A stretch of 64,000 bases of DNA, taken from NCBI RefSeq assembly GCF_032854445.1, contig NC_088303.1, forward strand, positions 12,593,501 to 12,657,500, given 5' to 3'. Both the position numbers and the translations under genes were made by a program. The DNA is from Liolophura sinensis (Eukaryota; Mollusca; Polyplacophora; Chitonida; Chitonidae). Of this stretch, positions 11,041-21,879 are shown piece by piece; within the stretch, counting starts at the first letter, position 1; each line of letters begins with the position of its first letter. Under the pieces are notes generated by a model. The model searched no databases. It had not been told where the DNA came from and saw only the letters and a program-made list of their open reading frames with translations.

Positions 11041-11658
11041 GAGTGAAGAACTCTTCATTTGATATGAGCAAGTGTATACAATACACCATTTCACACCTGC
11101 GTTGTCTATTTAACAGAAAAGAGAGGGAAAGTACGTGCGTTAGAGAGATAAGTCGCAGATTATAGGTTAAAATTGATAACACGACGGTCCTTTCGGTTTC
11201 TCTATGCGCTCTAGTTTCCTAGTTTAGACTGCGATATCTCGGTCAGGCAACATAAACAAAAATCATTGACACAGATTTTCATTTGGTCCAGTGTTGTCCT
11301 TTTTCAGCCTAATCAAAAGGCGTCGTCTTCCAGAGTATTTCACGGAAGCTTGTGAAAATTCCCGGCGATTATGGAAAAATCAACGAACCCATTCCGGGAT
11401 AATGTTTACTAGCGCACGAAGGCACAAAATTGGTTATTATTCATGCTGCACTCATTTTCATCTGTTTGCTTGAAGAATTCATAAACCTGGGGGCTGCTCA
11501 TCAAAGGGGTCACCATGAAGCCGCGTATGCAAGCTGTGTTGGTACTTGGGACCGGTGTGACGTTACAACGTGAGAATCAGCCTCCTCGCCCATTTCAACA
11601 AGGCTTTGTCATTTTTCCTCACCTTTCTCCCTAAATAAGGTTGCTTTCTGACTTAGAT
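11041..11658. other. Unique sequence, no supported gene
   Basis: Between a G-rich repeat and a SINE. A short plus-strand ORF at 11291-11473 has an acceptor-like tract before part of it but no recognisable protein and no matching partner exon. The missing 3' exon(s) of the ZP gene could lie in this general area, but I could not identify them. Confidence 0.35.
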
Positions 11659-11875
11659 TAATTTATTTGATAGATGTTTTACGCCGTACTCAAAAACATT
11701 TCACTTATACGACGGCGGCCAGCATTATGGTGGGAGGAAACTGGAAAGAGCCCGTGGGAAACCCACGACCATCCACAGGTTGCTGGAAGACCTTCCCACA
11801 TCTGGCCGGAAGCCAGCATGACCAGGACTTGAACTCACAGCTATGACCTTAGAACTTACAAGACAAGTTAACCAT
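11659..11875 (-). mobile_element. SINE copy
   Basis: Contains the gatgttttacgccgtactca module, cgacggcggccagcattatggtgggaggaaa, acccacgaccatccacaggttgctg, tggccggaagccagcatga and ggacttgaactcacag. The tRNA-like head is decayed at the right end. Confidence 0.88.
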
Positions 11876-12045
11876 CAAACAATAACGGGCTGACTATACA
11901 TATAATGGGGAAAAAAAACAACAAAAACAACAAAAAACCTACCAATCGGTATACCTTATTTAGAGATTGTCAAATACAATCGACATCGGAAGTCGCCTGT
12001 TAAGCGCATTCTTACGGGATATACCATGCACGCGAGAGAGCAACC

Positions 12046-12205
12046 GTGCACAGGAACAAACAACCGTGCACAGGAGCGAGCAAACGTGCACTGTAACAAG
12101 CAGACGTGCACAGAAGCGAGCAGGCGTGCACGGAAGTGAGCAGACGTGCACGGGAGCAAGCAGACGTGCACGGAAGCAAGCAGACGTACACGGGAGCAAG
12201 CAGAC
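12046..12205. repeat. 20-bp minisatellite, about 8 copies
   Basis: Monomer gtgcacgggagcaagcagac with exact 20-bp spacing of the palindromic gtgcac core. Confidence 0.85.
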
Positions 12206-12574
12206 AAGTCTTTGTTACTAAGGACTGGATATTATCGGAAGAGTGTGTGTGTTAGTGACGTACTCCCCTCATTAGGCCACCTCCTCACTGGAACCTACCT
12301 TTGAGCGTTCTCTTTGGTCTTTTTCCACTGGCTATCACGGAACATGAATCCTGCAAATGATGCGAGATCTCATATTAACTTCGTTGATTTATGAACCCAA
12401 GTATTCAGACACACATTCATATAGCCTACCATTCGCAGACCATAACAGGACGTTCCAAATCGCCAGACCCAATTCCAAAACAACTTTAAACAAAAGTTCT
12501 TAAATTAATATGTAAGAAATAGTAAATAAATATCAAAGCTCGTAACGTATAGGGCAGAAACAGTCATCAGTTTT
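12206..12574. other. Unique sequence, no gene seen
   Basis: AT-rich spacer between two minisatellites. I see no splice-flanked open frame or recognisable element. Confidence 0.4.
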
Positions 12575-13100
12575 GAATGATTCAGGGAAGACAGTCAATG
12601 TTCAACGCAAAGAGTAGAGCACAGAGCGCGCCCGGATTGCCTAGAGTAGAGCATAGAGCGAGCCCTGGATTCTTGGGAGCAGAGCACAAAGCGAGCACTG
12701 AAATACTTGGAGTATGCCACAGAGCTAACCTTGGATTGCCCAAAGTAGAGCACAGGGCGAGCCCAGGATTGCTCGAGAACACAAAGCGAGCCCTGGATTG
12801 CCCCGAGTAAACCACCGAGCGAGCCCAGCATTGTCCGGATTAAAACATAGAACTAGAGTTCCCGGAGTAGAGGACAGAGTGAGCCCTGGAGTGCGCAGAG
12901 TAGAGCACAGGGCGAGCTCTGGATTGCACCAAGTAAACCACCGAGCGAGCCCAGGAGTGTCCGGATTAAAACATAGAGCCAGCCCTAGAGTGCCCGGAGT
13001 AGAGGACAAAGTGAGCCTTGGAGTGCCCGGAGTAGAACATAGGGCGAGCCCTAGAATGGGCGGAGTAGAGGACAGAGTGGGTCCTGGACCACCGAGAAAC
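12575..13100. repeat. 33-bp minisatellite, about 15 copies
   Basis: Monomer of about 33 bp (gcgagccctggattgcccgg, then agtagagcacaga), moderately diverged. It gives 11-residue open repeats in several frames. It lies immediately downstream of the last identified exon of the ZP gene. Confidence 0.85.
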
Positions 13101-13276
13101 ATCACGGAATAAAGGATCATCTAAACGGCAATGTGTGCATAACTGATCGTCCACTGCAACCAAACCCCCGAGAGCAGTGGAAAGTGGAAGGCGGAAGGAT
13201 CTCGAAAGACGATGCAGAATTTGATAACATACCAAAATGACATTGTTACTGCTAGGAAATGCGTGGTGGAACTCAC

Positions 13277-13433
13277 CCCGTCGCACAAACTTGAACACTC
13301 TGTAAATCTACACTGAAAATTAACGCTGTAGTCCGCTCCGGCCAGTTTGAACGCCTCAAAGAACGGACTATAGACTTTGTTTCCTTCTGTCTTGAAGCCT
13401 GCGGTTTTGGAGAAAACCAAGCCGTCTCCACAC
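13277..13433 (-). CDS. ZP gene exon: C-terminal part of ZP-C
   Basis: Acceptor cctttcctgtgttcaaag, donor gtgagt. It encodes the most diagnostic segment, with the C-G-D-G turn, SPFFEAFKL, FQCRF and the paired TECSSLC cysteines, and ends in phase 0 after DG. The signature is typical of ZP domains, so the family assignment rests heavily on this exon. Confidence 0.82.
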
Positions 13434-16400
13434 CTTTGAACACAGGAAAGGAATGCAGTTTTTTGTTAAAATACCCGGACTATACTGACATATTTAGAAG
13501 TGAAACAAACAGGTTAACGTAAGTATACACTTACAGTCAGATTTCTAATATCGCTGGGCTTCAAACAGCAAGACACGGTATCCAAAAAGACATCGACTTT
13601 GGTTTAGAGCAAAATATCCATGATCTTGAACTATTTCATTTGCTGAGACTATTTTATGCGCTGTAAATGTTTTTTTTTGTGTGTGTTGGAATTGCTTTGT
13701 GTGCTAGAATTAATTTATGTTGTGGATATATTTTACGTGATGGAAAACAGGTGTCATTTCCACCGTGACTAAGAGAGCCTTCAACATTTCGTCGACCCAG
13801 CAAGCCCTAAGACTCTGAAATCAAACACCTGACCAAAGTATTCATCAATCAGAACAACTATTCTCCCACAATGATGGTACAAACCATCCGGCATACCCTA
13901 AACACCAACCAACAGGACCTCCCAAAACCAACCGAAGACCCGTCGTCACCGGTTATGACAGCCTTGCCATTCACTGGAAAGACAAGCTATGTATACAGCG
14001 ATTACTTAAACAGAAAGCCAACATAGACAGCATATTCACCACTGGATTAACTCTGAAGGCTTTACTGAACACATCTGGTAAAAGAACAGCAGCCTATATA
14101 CAGCAACCTAAAGGGTGTGTATACAAGATTAACCGTTCCTGTGGTGAACGCTATACAGGCGAAACATGCCGACCATTTATTTTATTCATTTATTTCATTG
14201 GTGTTTTACACCGTACTCAGGAATATCTCATTTATACGACGGCATCTCATTTATACGACGGCGGCCACCATTATAGTGGGAGGAAACCAGTCCAGGGGAA
14301 ACCCACGACCATCCGCAGGTTGTTGCTAGACCTTTCCACGTACGGCCGGAGAGGAAGCCAGCATGAGCTGGACTTGAACTCACAGCAACCGGCCAGACCA
14401 TTGAAAAAGCGGATCAAAGAGCACCAGGCCTGGGCCCAAAATAAAGATATGAAATCAGGCATATCAGAACACACCTGAGTCAACCTCTACCACGAAATAA
14501 ATTGGAACAATATAAACCTATCCAATAACAAACACCACAACAAGGAAACTAATGGAAATCTTTGTTATCCGGAAGACTGAACCACAAACCATCACGGACC
14601 TAGGGTTCTTTATTCCCAAAGCCTACAATGACCTTTTTGGCGATGTAACCCGCTAATCTACCATGTGTATGTATCCCAAACAATTTGTATAATGCTTTGC
14701 CACTGTTTGTGTGTTTATTAGATTTTTAGTGCAGTCATCATGCTTGTGTTTTCTGCCGTCATCATGCTTTGTTTTACATTATGTTCTTTATAATATACCT
14801 GATACTGCTATGATTAGATGTCTCTCCACATAACAGGTGTAACAATACTCTGGTTTTCTCTACATCTCTCTATACATCTTGTATATAATCGGTATTTATT
14901 GGTTGTACATGCAATGTGAGAATGTACATCGTAACGTCGGTAAAAAATAAATCAGAAGTCGTTATCCATACAGAAACTTTGTGATGTTGGATTTTTTTTG
15001 TCTTTTAATGCAGTTGTGTTCGGAAGACATCGTGCGGAACAAGTGGGGAAACCCACGACCATCCGTAGGTTGCTGCAAGACCTTTCCACTTACTTGAGCT
15101 GAACTGGAGATCAAAGCGACCCCAAAACGGCCACGGACGCTCGTAGTGCTGAAATTGTTAAATATAGGTCTTATATCGTTCATTACTTACCCCGCCCTCA
15201 GAATATGGTATCGGCTGACAGAATTCAGAGCTGAACAACTGAGCGCTCGAAATGCCACGGCTTTCCCTGTTTAAATTAAACATTTATGTCAACATACAAT
15301 ACCAGCTGTAATTGTTTTCTTTGGGATTTTCTTAAATTTATGTGGATTTTTATAAAAAAGACTTCAGAGCAAATAAAGACAAACAGAATCGAATTAAACT
15401 TAATCTATTGAGAAAGGTATGACCTGGTGGAAATAGGTTATATATCCATGAAATTGTTTTTCAGAAGACAGAACTTGTCCGGGGACGGATTTCCTTACAA
15501 AAACCTACCAAGTGCAATTGCTAAAAAATAAAAAAAAATCCAGTTGGTATGGCAACGTACCCGAAGAATCTTCGGCCATCAACCGGATCTTCCTGCCCAG
15601 GGATATGTAGTCTGACGTCACTTCCTCTCCTAGCACATCCATCACCTTCAAAACAAACGCTGCCGAGGAATTCCCTCCTAACAAAGTCTGTGATTCCCAG
15701 GGGTTTAGAAACCTGATAAAGACAATGAATCAGGCTTAAGATGACCTCTGACACATTCTCTGAATCCATCAATGTCTGGAGTTTCTCAGGAGTTTGGATA
15801 CCGGATAACTAGAAATTATGGCCACCTCCTACAAATTCCCTGAATCCATGTAACTGGGCTACAGTCATTAAAATTAGGTTACAATAATTGAAATTAGGTA
15901 ACAATAATTGAAACCAGGTTACAATCATTAAATCTAGGTTACAATCATTAAATCTAGGCTACAATCATTGGGACTAGGCCACGATCATTCAAACTCGGCT
16001 ACAGTCATTGAAATTAGGCTACAATGGACCTTCATCAAGCATCGACCGATTTATATGTAGGCCTAAGCAACTTTAACACAATTCCATAGCGAAGACCATT
16101 TTACTGACGCTATCCCGTGTTAACAGCTTGAGGAAGAATCAGTACATCCATGCGTTTACTGAGTGACCAACAACCTTAACACTTCGGTACACTGTCCAAG
16201 CTGGCGGGAAAGGGCGGTTTGAAAATATCAGAGATATTATCGACCTGAATCATGAAATGAACTGAAGCTATACACCTGGTCAACGTATTATTTACTATGC
16301 TAAGTAGTGAGAAATAACTTTCATACACAACGATTTTCAACATTGTAAAACAAATATCAAATTAGATTTTCAGATTGTAGTAGTTCATAACAGAAAACAC

Positions 16401-19400
16401 AATAGTTTAAAATCAATATCAAATTAGATTTTTAGATTGTAGCAGTTCACAAAAGCGAACACATACTGACTGCTCACCAGTCAGTGATATTTTGTTCGGA
16501 AGACACAGCCTGGCCATGGTCGTCGTAAGCACAGGAGAGCGTGCGGATCTCTGACTGCTGCAGCACTTGGCTGCCTCGGTCCCCCCATCCCACCTCCACG
16601 TCTACTGTGTATGTGTTACTGCCGTCTTTCTTCTACAGAACACCGTAAGGTTGCCATTGAATGCATATATCATAGAAAAGCAATAAGTGAGTACTGAAAA
16701 AGTTTCTAAACAAGTCTATAACCAAAGATTTGAGTACCCGTCGTGCATATAGACCTTTGGAAACCTACTTTTCCATAAACTCTGATCAGAATTACGTTTT
16801 GGTGTTAACTTTGATGCATTATGATTAGTGCTTTAAATTGGCGAGGATATCGCTAAAAAATGTTTCTAAGACTTTTGTTAGGATCCCGGAATCAGCCATG
16901 TGAGTCTTCCAGACCGGTGTCCCAATGATGGATCTTCCAGACTGGTGTCCTAGGCTCCAGAAACCCCAGATTCAGTCATGTGGGCCTTCCAGGCCGCTGT
17001 CCTAGGCTTCAGAAACCCCTGCATTAGCCATGTGGCTTCAACACCCCGGAATCAGCCATGTGGATCTTTCAGATCGCTGTCCTAGGCTTCAGGAGCCCCG
17101 GAATCAGTTATGTCGGTCTTGCGGATCAGTGACAGTGCGGTGTGGAGATTTTAGATGGCATGCAATGGAATAAACATAGAAGGGTACTAAGGCGCAGGCG
17201 TGTTGCTACTGTTTTAGCATACACATGAACAGTCGTAATAAACGGTGTCTGAGTTAAATTGACAAGCGGTCGGATTTCATCGGTAATACGTGACTCTATG
17301 CATTGAAACAGACATTCGTATACCAGCCGTCAACCAAGGTCAATAATCGCTGTGCTAATTTCCAAAACGGCGTTTAACACAAACTATCGAAAAACTAAGG
17401 CACCATTTACCAACTAACAAACTTATTTTAGTCTCCATGCTGTAGTCTTTATCTGTGTTAGAAGTTAGCTGTTTTTTCCTCAAAGACTGGTTGGACTAAA
17501 GTATCTCCAAAGGCCATATCCTTATTATGCTTCAATATTACTCCCTCTGTGTCACAATTTAGTCTGGGACAGTTCTCACACATATGTCCCACCATCTTTG
17601 CGTCGAAAAAGACATTCGTTTACCAGACGTCAATTAAATATGGTCATGTGACAACGAGGAGTCATTAGGTGTGTGTACATATATACTGTGTCTTCTTGTG
17701 ACAGAACGAGTGCATGCCGCCAAATTAAGTGCCGGTGAAGTATCATACCCTGTTTCCTCACCAAACGAGGCAGCAAGAAGTGTCAATTTTAAATTTCTCA
17801 GTATGAACAAATCCCGACTTCGAAGCTGACGCTCTAACCATAAGGCCATCGAAGCGATCGATATTGCAAGCATATGGTTGGTGATGAAAACCATCACCAA
17901 TTACGATAATATGTCGGTTTTGTTTTGTCCTAAATTTTAATTTATGTTTTACTATTAACCAATAAACGTTTCACTTAATTGAGTTAGTTGTGATTTCACT
18001 GGCAGACGTACATCCGGAGAGCAAGCCAAAATGAGCTGGTCTTGAACTCGCAGTGACCGAACTGGTGGGAGGCTCTGGGTCATTGCGCCACGCTGGCGTG
18101 CTAACCACCTCGGCCACGGAGGCTCCCAACCAGCTGCAAAGTTAAAATAAAGTTATTTGGAAAAGTTGGAATGATGAACACAGTTGTCAGACGTACGTAA
18201 AATTGACAGTGGTTGCCCACGTATGACTGATCAAAGGTGCCGCCAAGACTATACGTTACTTCATCAGTCTCCACTAGAGGCTTGTCCTCGTTCCTGCATC
18301 TCGCAACTGCGTAGGCGGGCACATCGGCCGTCAATCGTAACAGGGGGTTACCGTTACTTCTGGATGGACATTGGGAAACCACTGCGAAGAGAACACCAAG
18401 GACTACAGAAGGACATTTGGGAAAGCACTGCCAAGAGAGCACCAAGAACTACAGACAGGCATTGGAAAACCACTGCGAAGAAACACCAAGAACTGCATAT
18501 GGCTAAGACTGCAAAGAGAACATCATCAACTAAAGAAGAACATTTGACAGATGGACACTGGGAAACCCCTGCAAAGATAAAACCAATAGGGACTAGCAAA
18601 CTTTCCCAAATATGAAACACAGATTTTCATCGGCTTTCCACGTTTGTAATATCGATCTATGGCATTGGTTTCCAACCAATTTTATGAAAGGCAACCATTT
18701 CATCAATGATTAACAACCGTCCGGATATATAAGGCTTCTAAATATCAATATTCTATATATCACGCTTCTAAATATTCATTTCGAGCCAACGAAAAATTCT
18801 TTTACAGTGATGTATTATAGCTTTATGAAGCTTACCATAAACGACAATAATAAAGTTAACTTACGATGGATTATAGGTTCATCTGCCAAGGTCAAAGTCA
18901 CCTAAAGAGGTCAACAGAATAAAAGTGATTGGGGTAAGCGGTCACGAGTAGTAGGCCTATAGTGGAAGATAATAAGAAATATTTTCTCTCTGAATACAGA
19001 TTCTAGTCATAACAACGTTACATAAATGATTCCCTACCTTTCATCTTTGAATGAACATATTTGTGTCAATTCCGTGAGAACGTTAAGACGGTCAAGCCAG
19101 CAAAACCTCTAGTTCTATGATATATTCCCTCATATTTGAACGGGTGATGGAACAAACAATGAAATAATGCGTTATAAAGTCGTCGCGAGTGGTTTTCGTA
19201 TAAACTTGACAAACCACAGGCTAAACTTTGGACACTGAGCAGAACGTTTTGGTCAACCAGAATTGTTGTGACTGACAGAAATGCACGTAAGTACATGTAC
19301 ATGTGAAATAGTTCGATTTATTTATTTGATTGGTGTTATACGCCGTACTCAAGAATAGTCAAATAGTTTGACAGCAGACGAATACTGTTAACAGTCAGTA

Positions 19401-20647
19401 AGAGAGCGACCTAGGTTCTATTTTAGAGCTTTCTATTACATGTTAGAAGCCACGTGATTACTACAAACTGGGGTGAAGATCTTATAAGGAGACGTTTACT
19501 CACCAAGTACAAGAAAAGCGCAACCCTGTGCATGATTCATCTATGTGCAAAAACGTACAGCTGAAAATGAAATAAAATCTGCTTAATTAACATTTCTATG
19601 GGTGCCAACATAACCAAATTGTCGCAGTTCAAGACAATAAGCACGTAGGCAGCAATGTTACTGAATAAGATGGGTGCATGGCATAGGGAATTTAGTGATG
19701 TACTCAAAGAGTATTTTACGTACACGAGGGCGGTGTTTTTTATGAGAGGAGGAAACTGAGCAGAGCCGGCGGATGAAAACCACCGCCATTCACCAGGTAT
19801 CAGAGATACTTCCTGATTAAAGGTCAACCGCGTCATTGGTAGATGAAGTCATAAAAAGGTTGTATGCAAAGCCACGACAGACCAGTCGACTTTATCGACC
19901 GTATACTCTGTCGAAAGTGACGTAATCCATGTTAGACAATCAACTTCCCGTACCAGCAAAATATCCTGTGCCGGCAAACAAGTACAAGATTTCATTGGTC
20001 GAACTAGAGGTATCTTCATTAATATTAACACAACTTATACACAGGGATGTTGTTGACTACCAACGTACGGCCGGAGAGAAAGCCAGCATGAGATGGATTT
20101 GAACTTACAGCTACCGCATTGCTGAGAGGCTCCTGCATGGGTCATTGCGCCGCGCTGGCACGCTAATCACCTCGGTCAAAGGATCGTCTAGTTGATCACA
20201 ATTGTCGGAGAGCTTTATTACCCTGACACAGAGATTCACAGCCGCTACTGTTCCACTGGGTTACTGAACTAAACGTACATACCGCCGTCGAAAATGTTAC
20301 CGGGTTCAAAGCTGGAAGTTCCCGAGCCTTTTAATTTAGGCCACGACGTCAACAGCTCGTGAATTGGAAACACTGGGGAAGGCCGCTCCCTAATCATATT
20401 TGCTGTACCTCACCCGAAAGGAAATATCTCCCACTCGCTCACCTGAACAGGTCACTATGTAGTCATCTTCACAATTCACGAATCGCCAAGTTTCGTGTGA
20501 TAGACGCGTACCTTTTCGTGTACGTTGCTGTGAACGGAAGTTGATTTGTGCTAAGAACAGCATGGTGGCCAGTGTGGTTTTTGCGTTAACCGTCAGAGCA
20601 GTTGCAAGATTCAGCATGCGATACAAACGATTATGAATATCTGCCAT
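13277..20647 (-). CDS. Zona pellucida (ZP) domain protein, 7 exons seen, 3' end not found
   Basis: Minus-strand exons: 20647-20456 (5' part uncertain), 18901-18865, 18306-18197, 16632-16478, 15712-15561, 15266-15191 and 13433-13277, with phases agreeing at every junction. The ZP-N half shows four spaced cysteines in VNCEDDYI, LARCRNED, GNHCQFY and TLSCAYDD. The ZP-C half shows AAFVLKVMDVLGEEVTSDYI, then ALSCSALNS, AGCGDGLVF, the hallmark YSPFFEAFKL, FQCRFTECSSLC and DG. ZP proteins polymerise as extracellular filaments (egg coats, cuticle, matrix). The expected furin site, membrane anchor and stop are not identified; they should lie between 13277 and the gene starting at 7433, possibly in or near the gap. 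The first junction needs a weak GTGACC donor, and the start ATG at 20647 with a moderately hydrophobic leader is tentative. Confidence 0.7.
13765..14655 (+). mobile_element. Penelope-like element remnant with GIY-YIG endonuclease region
   Basis: In an intron of the ZP gene and antisense to it. The plus strand encodes, with frameshifts, features of the C-terminus of a Penelope-like retroelement. These are an AFNISS-like end of the reverse transcriptase at about 13775, LPFTGKTSY (13965), IQRLLKQKANID...F (13995-14040), and a GIY-YIG nuclease core KGCVYKINRSCGERYTGET ending at about 14168. After an inserted SINE it continues as KKRIKEHQAW (from about 14395) and a GISEHT / HEINW tail. It is clearly dead: at least one frameshift near 13985, later stops, and the SINE. 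Identification is by motif recognition, not by search. Confidence 0.75.
14173..14392 (-). mobile_element. SINE nested in the Penelope-like remnant
   Basis: Standard module order from ttattttattcatttatttc to ggacttgaactcacagcaacc, with a 21-bp internal duplication (catctcatttatacgacgg twice). The head is truncated. Flanks gccgaccatt (left) and gccagaccatt (right) look like a target-site duplication, and removing the insert rejoins the nuclease reading frame (CRP to LKKRIKEH). Confidence 0.85.
14656..15190. other. Intron sequence of the ZP gene with SINE fragment
   Basis: Mostly unique intron. A short SINE fragment lies at about 15043-15118 (gtggggaaacccacgaccatccgtaggttgctgcaagacc), minus orientation as for other copies. 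No other element recognised. Confidence 0.55.
15191..15266 (-). CDS. ZP gene exon: ZP-C linker with conserved Cys
   Basis: 76-nt exon with acceptor ttaatttaaacag and donor gtaagt. It encodes A-F-R-A-L-S-C-S-A-L and then RYHILRAG, matching the expected 'fx(V/A)xxCxA...yxLIxxGC' stretch between the 15.6-kb and 13.4-kb exons. Phases 1 in and 2 out fit both neighbours. Confidence 0.75.
15561..15712 (-). CDS. ZP gene exon: start of ZP-C
   Basis: Acceptor attgtctttatcag, donor gtacgt. It encodes FLNPWESQTLLGGNSS and then the AFVLKVMDVLGEEVTSDYI beta-strand pattern typical of the start of ZP-C. Phase 2 in and 1 out fit the adjoining exons. Confidence 0.78.
15852..16026. repeat. 20-bp minisatellite in a ZP intron, about 9 copies
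   Basis: Monomer aggttacaatcattaaatct with mild divergence. Confidence 0.85.
16330..16455. repeat. Local tandem duplication, about 70 bp, two copies
   Basis: The segment caatatcaaattagattttt-agattgtag-agttca occurs twice, about 68-70 bp apart, directly downstream (minus sense) of the 16478 donor. Confidence 0.7.
16478..16632 (-). CDS. ZP gene exon: end of ZP-N
   Basis: Acceptor ttctgtag, donor gtgagc, 155 nt. Encodes NTYTVDVEVGWGDRG and then IRTLSCAYDDHGQAV, corresponding to the 'Y-x-N-T-V...L-x-C-x-Y' region that closes the ZP-N half. Confidence 0.78.
16880..17130. repeat. Tandem repeat of about 55-60 bp, 4-5 copies
   Basis: Repeated ggaatcagccatgtg, cttccagaccggtgtcctag and gcttcagaaacccc blocks. 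Confidence 0.75.
17131..17996. other. ZP intron, no element recognised
   Basis: Unique AT-rich intron sequence. Short similar phrases recur (gacattcgtataccagccgtcaa at 17311 and gacattcgtttaccagacgtcaa at 17610), suggesting an old duplication of about 300 bp spacing. Confidence 0.4.
17998..18126 (-). mobile_element. SINE fragment, tRNA-related half
   Basis: Contains acatccggagagcaagccaa, atgagctggtcttgaactcgc, tgggtcattgcgccacgctgg and aaccacctcggccacggagg. The last two, read on the minus strand, give a tRNA-like box A (gtggttagcacgcc) and the head. It ends about 70 bp downstream of a ZP exon donor. Confidence 0.82.
18350..18575. repeat. Tandem repeat of about 55-60 bp, 4 copies
   Basis: Repeated acattgggaaaccactgcga-agaga-caccaag-actacag motif. 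It abuts the 18197-18306 exon of the ZP gene on its upstream side. Confidence 0.75.
18902..20455. other. Long first intron of the ZP gene with SINE fragments
   Basis: Unique sequence with three decayed SINE pieces, all in minus orientation: 19315-19357 (tail module), 19690-19845 (central part, very diverged) and 20061-20187 (ggccggagagaaagccagca through ggtcattgcgccgcgctgg, the tRNA-like half). No further exon was recognised. Confidence 0.55.
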
Positions 20648-21490
20648 TGTTGACAAACGAGTCAACTGCGTCACGCAACCATGCCGATGTATAAAGGGTG
20701 AATTCAGAAAGGTTTTATCTTTTGACATTTTAATATAGCTCAGCAGTACTATGTAATAAAATTCACTGACATACCAGATAAGTCTTACTTCTCAGCTAAG
20801 GGACTGTGGTGACAAATACACAAGGGCTAACGGACGAGAAAACTGGAAACTCTCAAATACCCTATGTCCTTGTCCCAAGTGTACTGACGAGGACAAACGC
20901 AACCTGTATGCATTCGTGGTAGCCAGCAGTCTTTGTAGTTGCGAGGTCGAAGACGTTGTACAGCACTGTTACGAAAAGATTTTCGTGTCGTCTTATGTAG
21001 AGAACTGGAAGGTAGTGTTGTTCCTCCATCACTGATAAATATCCCTGAACTGAGCAATTGAAACAGCATTTAGGAGCGGACAGCTGAGTATGTGTGACCA
21101 CAGTAACAAACACCTCTTTGTTTTTACAACTTTTTTTTCGTTGCTTTGTGCTAGCGATGACATCATTTAGTAAGTTGATCCAAGTTTTCATTAGAAATGT
21201 TACAGATATGCAATGTACATGACGAATATGCCTTCCACCTTTGTTATGTTAATCAGTTAAGCAAATAAATTTGGGTCTCTTTTCTTCATAAGGAATTGCG
21301 TTTTACTCTAGACAGTCCGCTTTCCACCATTCATAAAGTTGATGGTCACAATGATTTCGTACTTTACGGTTTTACATTTTCCATTGAAGAAGAGAACCTA
21401 ATTCCTGTAGCGGGCCATTGATCTGCCATGACATGGATTTTGATTCGCTAATTTAGCACACGTTTTCATGTAGATGATGATGACTCTTAT
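20648..21490. other. 5' flank of the ZP gene
   Basis: Unique sequence upstream of the tentative ZP start. Minus-strand ORFs here (20827-21191) lack domain features, so I do not call them genes. An additional 5' exon could be hidden here. Confidence 0.35.
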
Positions 21491-21499
21491 CATATACAC

Positions 21500-21620
21500 A
21501 GTAATACATTGACGTGTGTGCGTGTGTGTATAACAGTGTGTAAGAGTGTGCATAACTGTGTGTAAGAGTGTGTATAACCGTGTGTAACAGTGTGTATAAC
21601 TGTATGTATAACCGTGTTTG
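21500..21620. repeat. GT-rich microsatellite-like repeat
   Basis: Variants of gtgtgtataacagtgtgtaag repeated about seven times. Confidence 0.8.
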
Positions 21621-21879
21621 TAATTGTTTCGGTGGGGAGGGGAGTGGAGTGGAGTGGGGAGCGTTTTTGCTATATATATTTAATAGATGTAAAGTTTCGG
21701 AAAATTAGCAAAATTACTAAATTTGTTTTGCTTCAAATTGTTCTATGTTTGCAGAAATGTGGATACAAGTTGGGAAAGTCACGAATATGAGCTATAACCT
21801 TACGTTTTTATCTCACGGAAATAACTCGTTCTTGGGTAAACCTTGGCTTGTACTTAACAAATAATGGTCCTTGGCTATT

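Noticed and set aside
18020-18126. tRNA gene
   Set aside because: The tRNA-like box A and head belong to a SINE fragment. There is no full cloverleaf; the same applies to the right end of the 61645-61911 copy.
20827-21191. Minus-strand ORFs upstream of the ZP gene
   Set aside because: No domain, hydrophobic leader or splice pattern that fits; length is within chance for this base composition.
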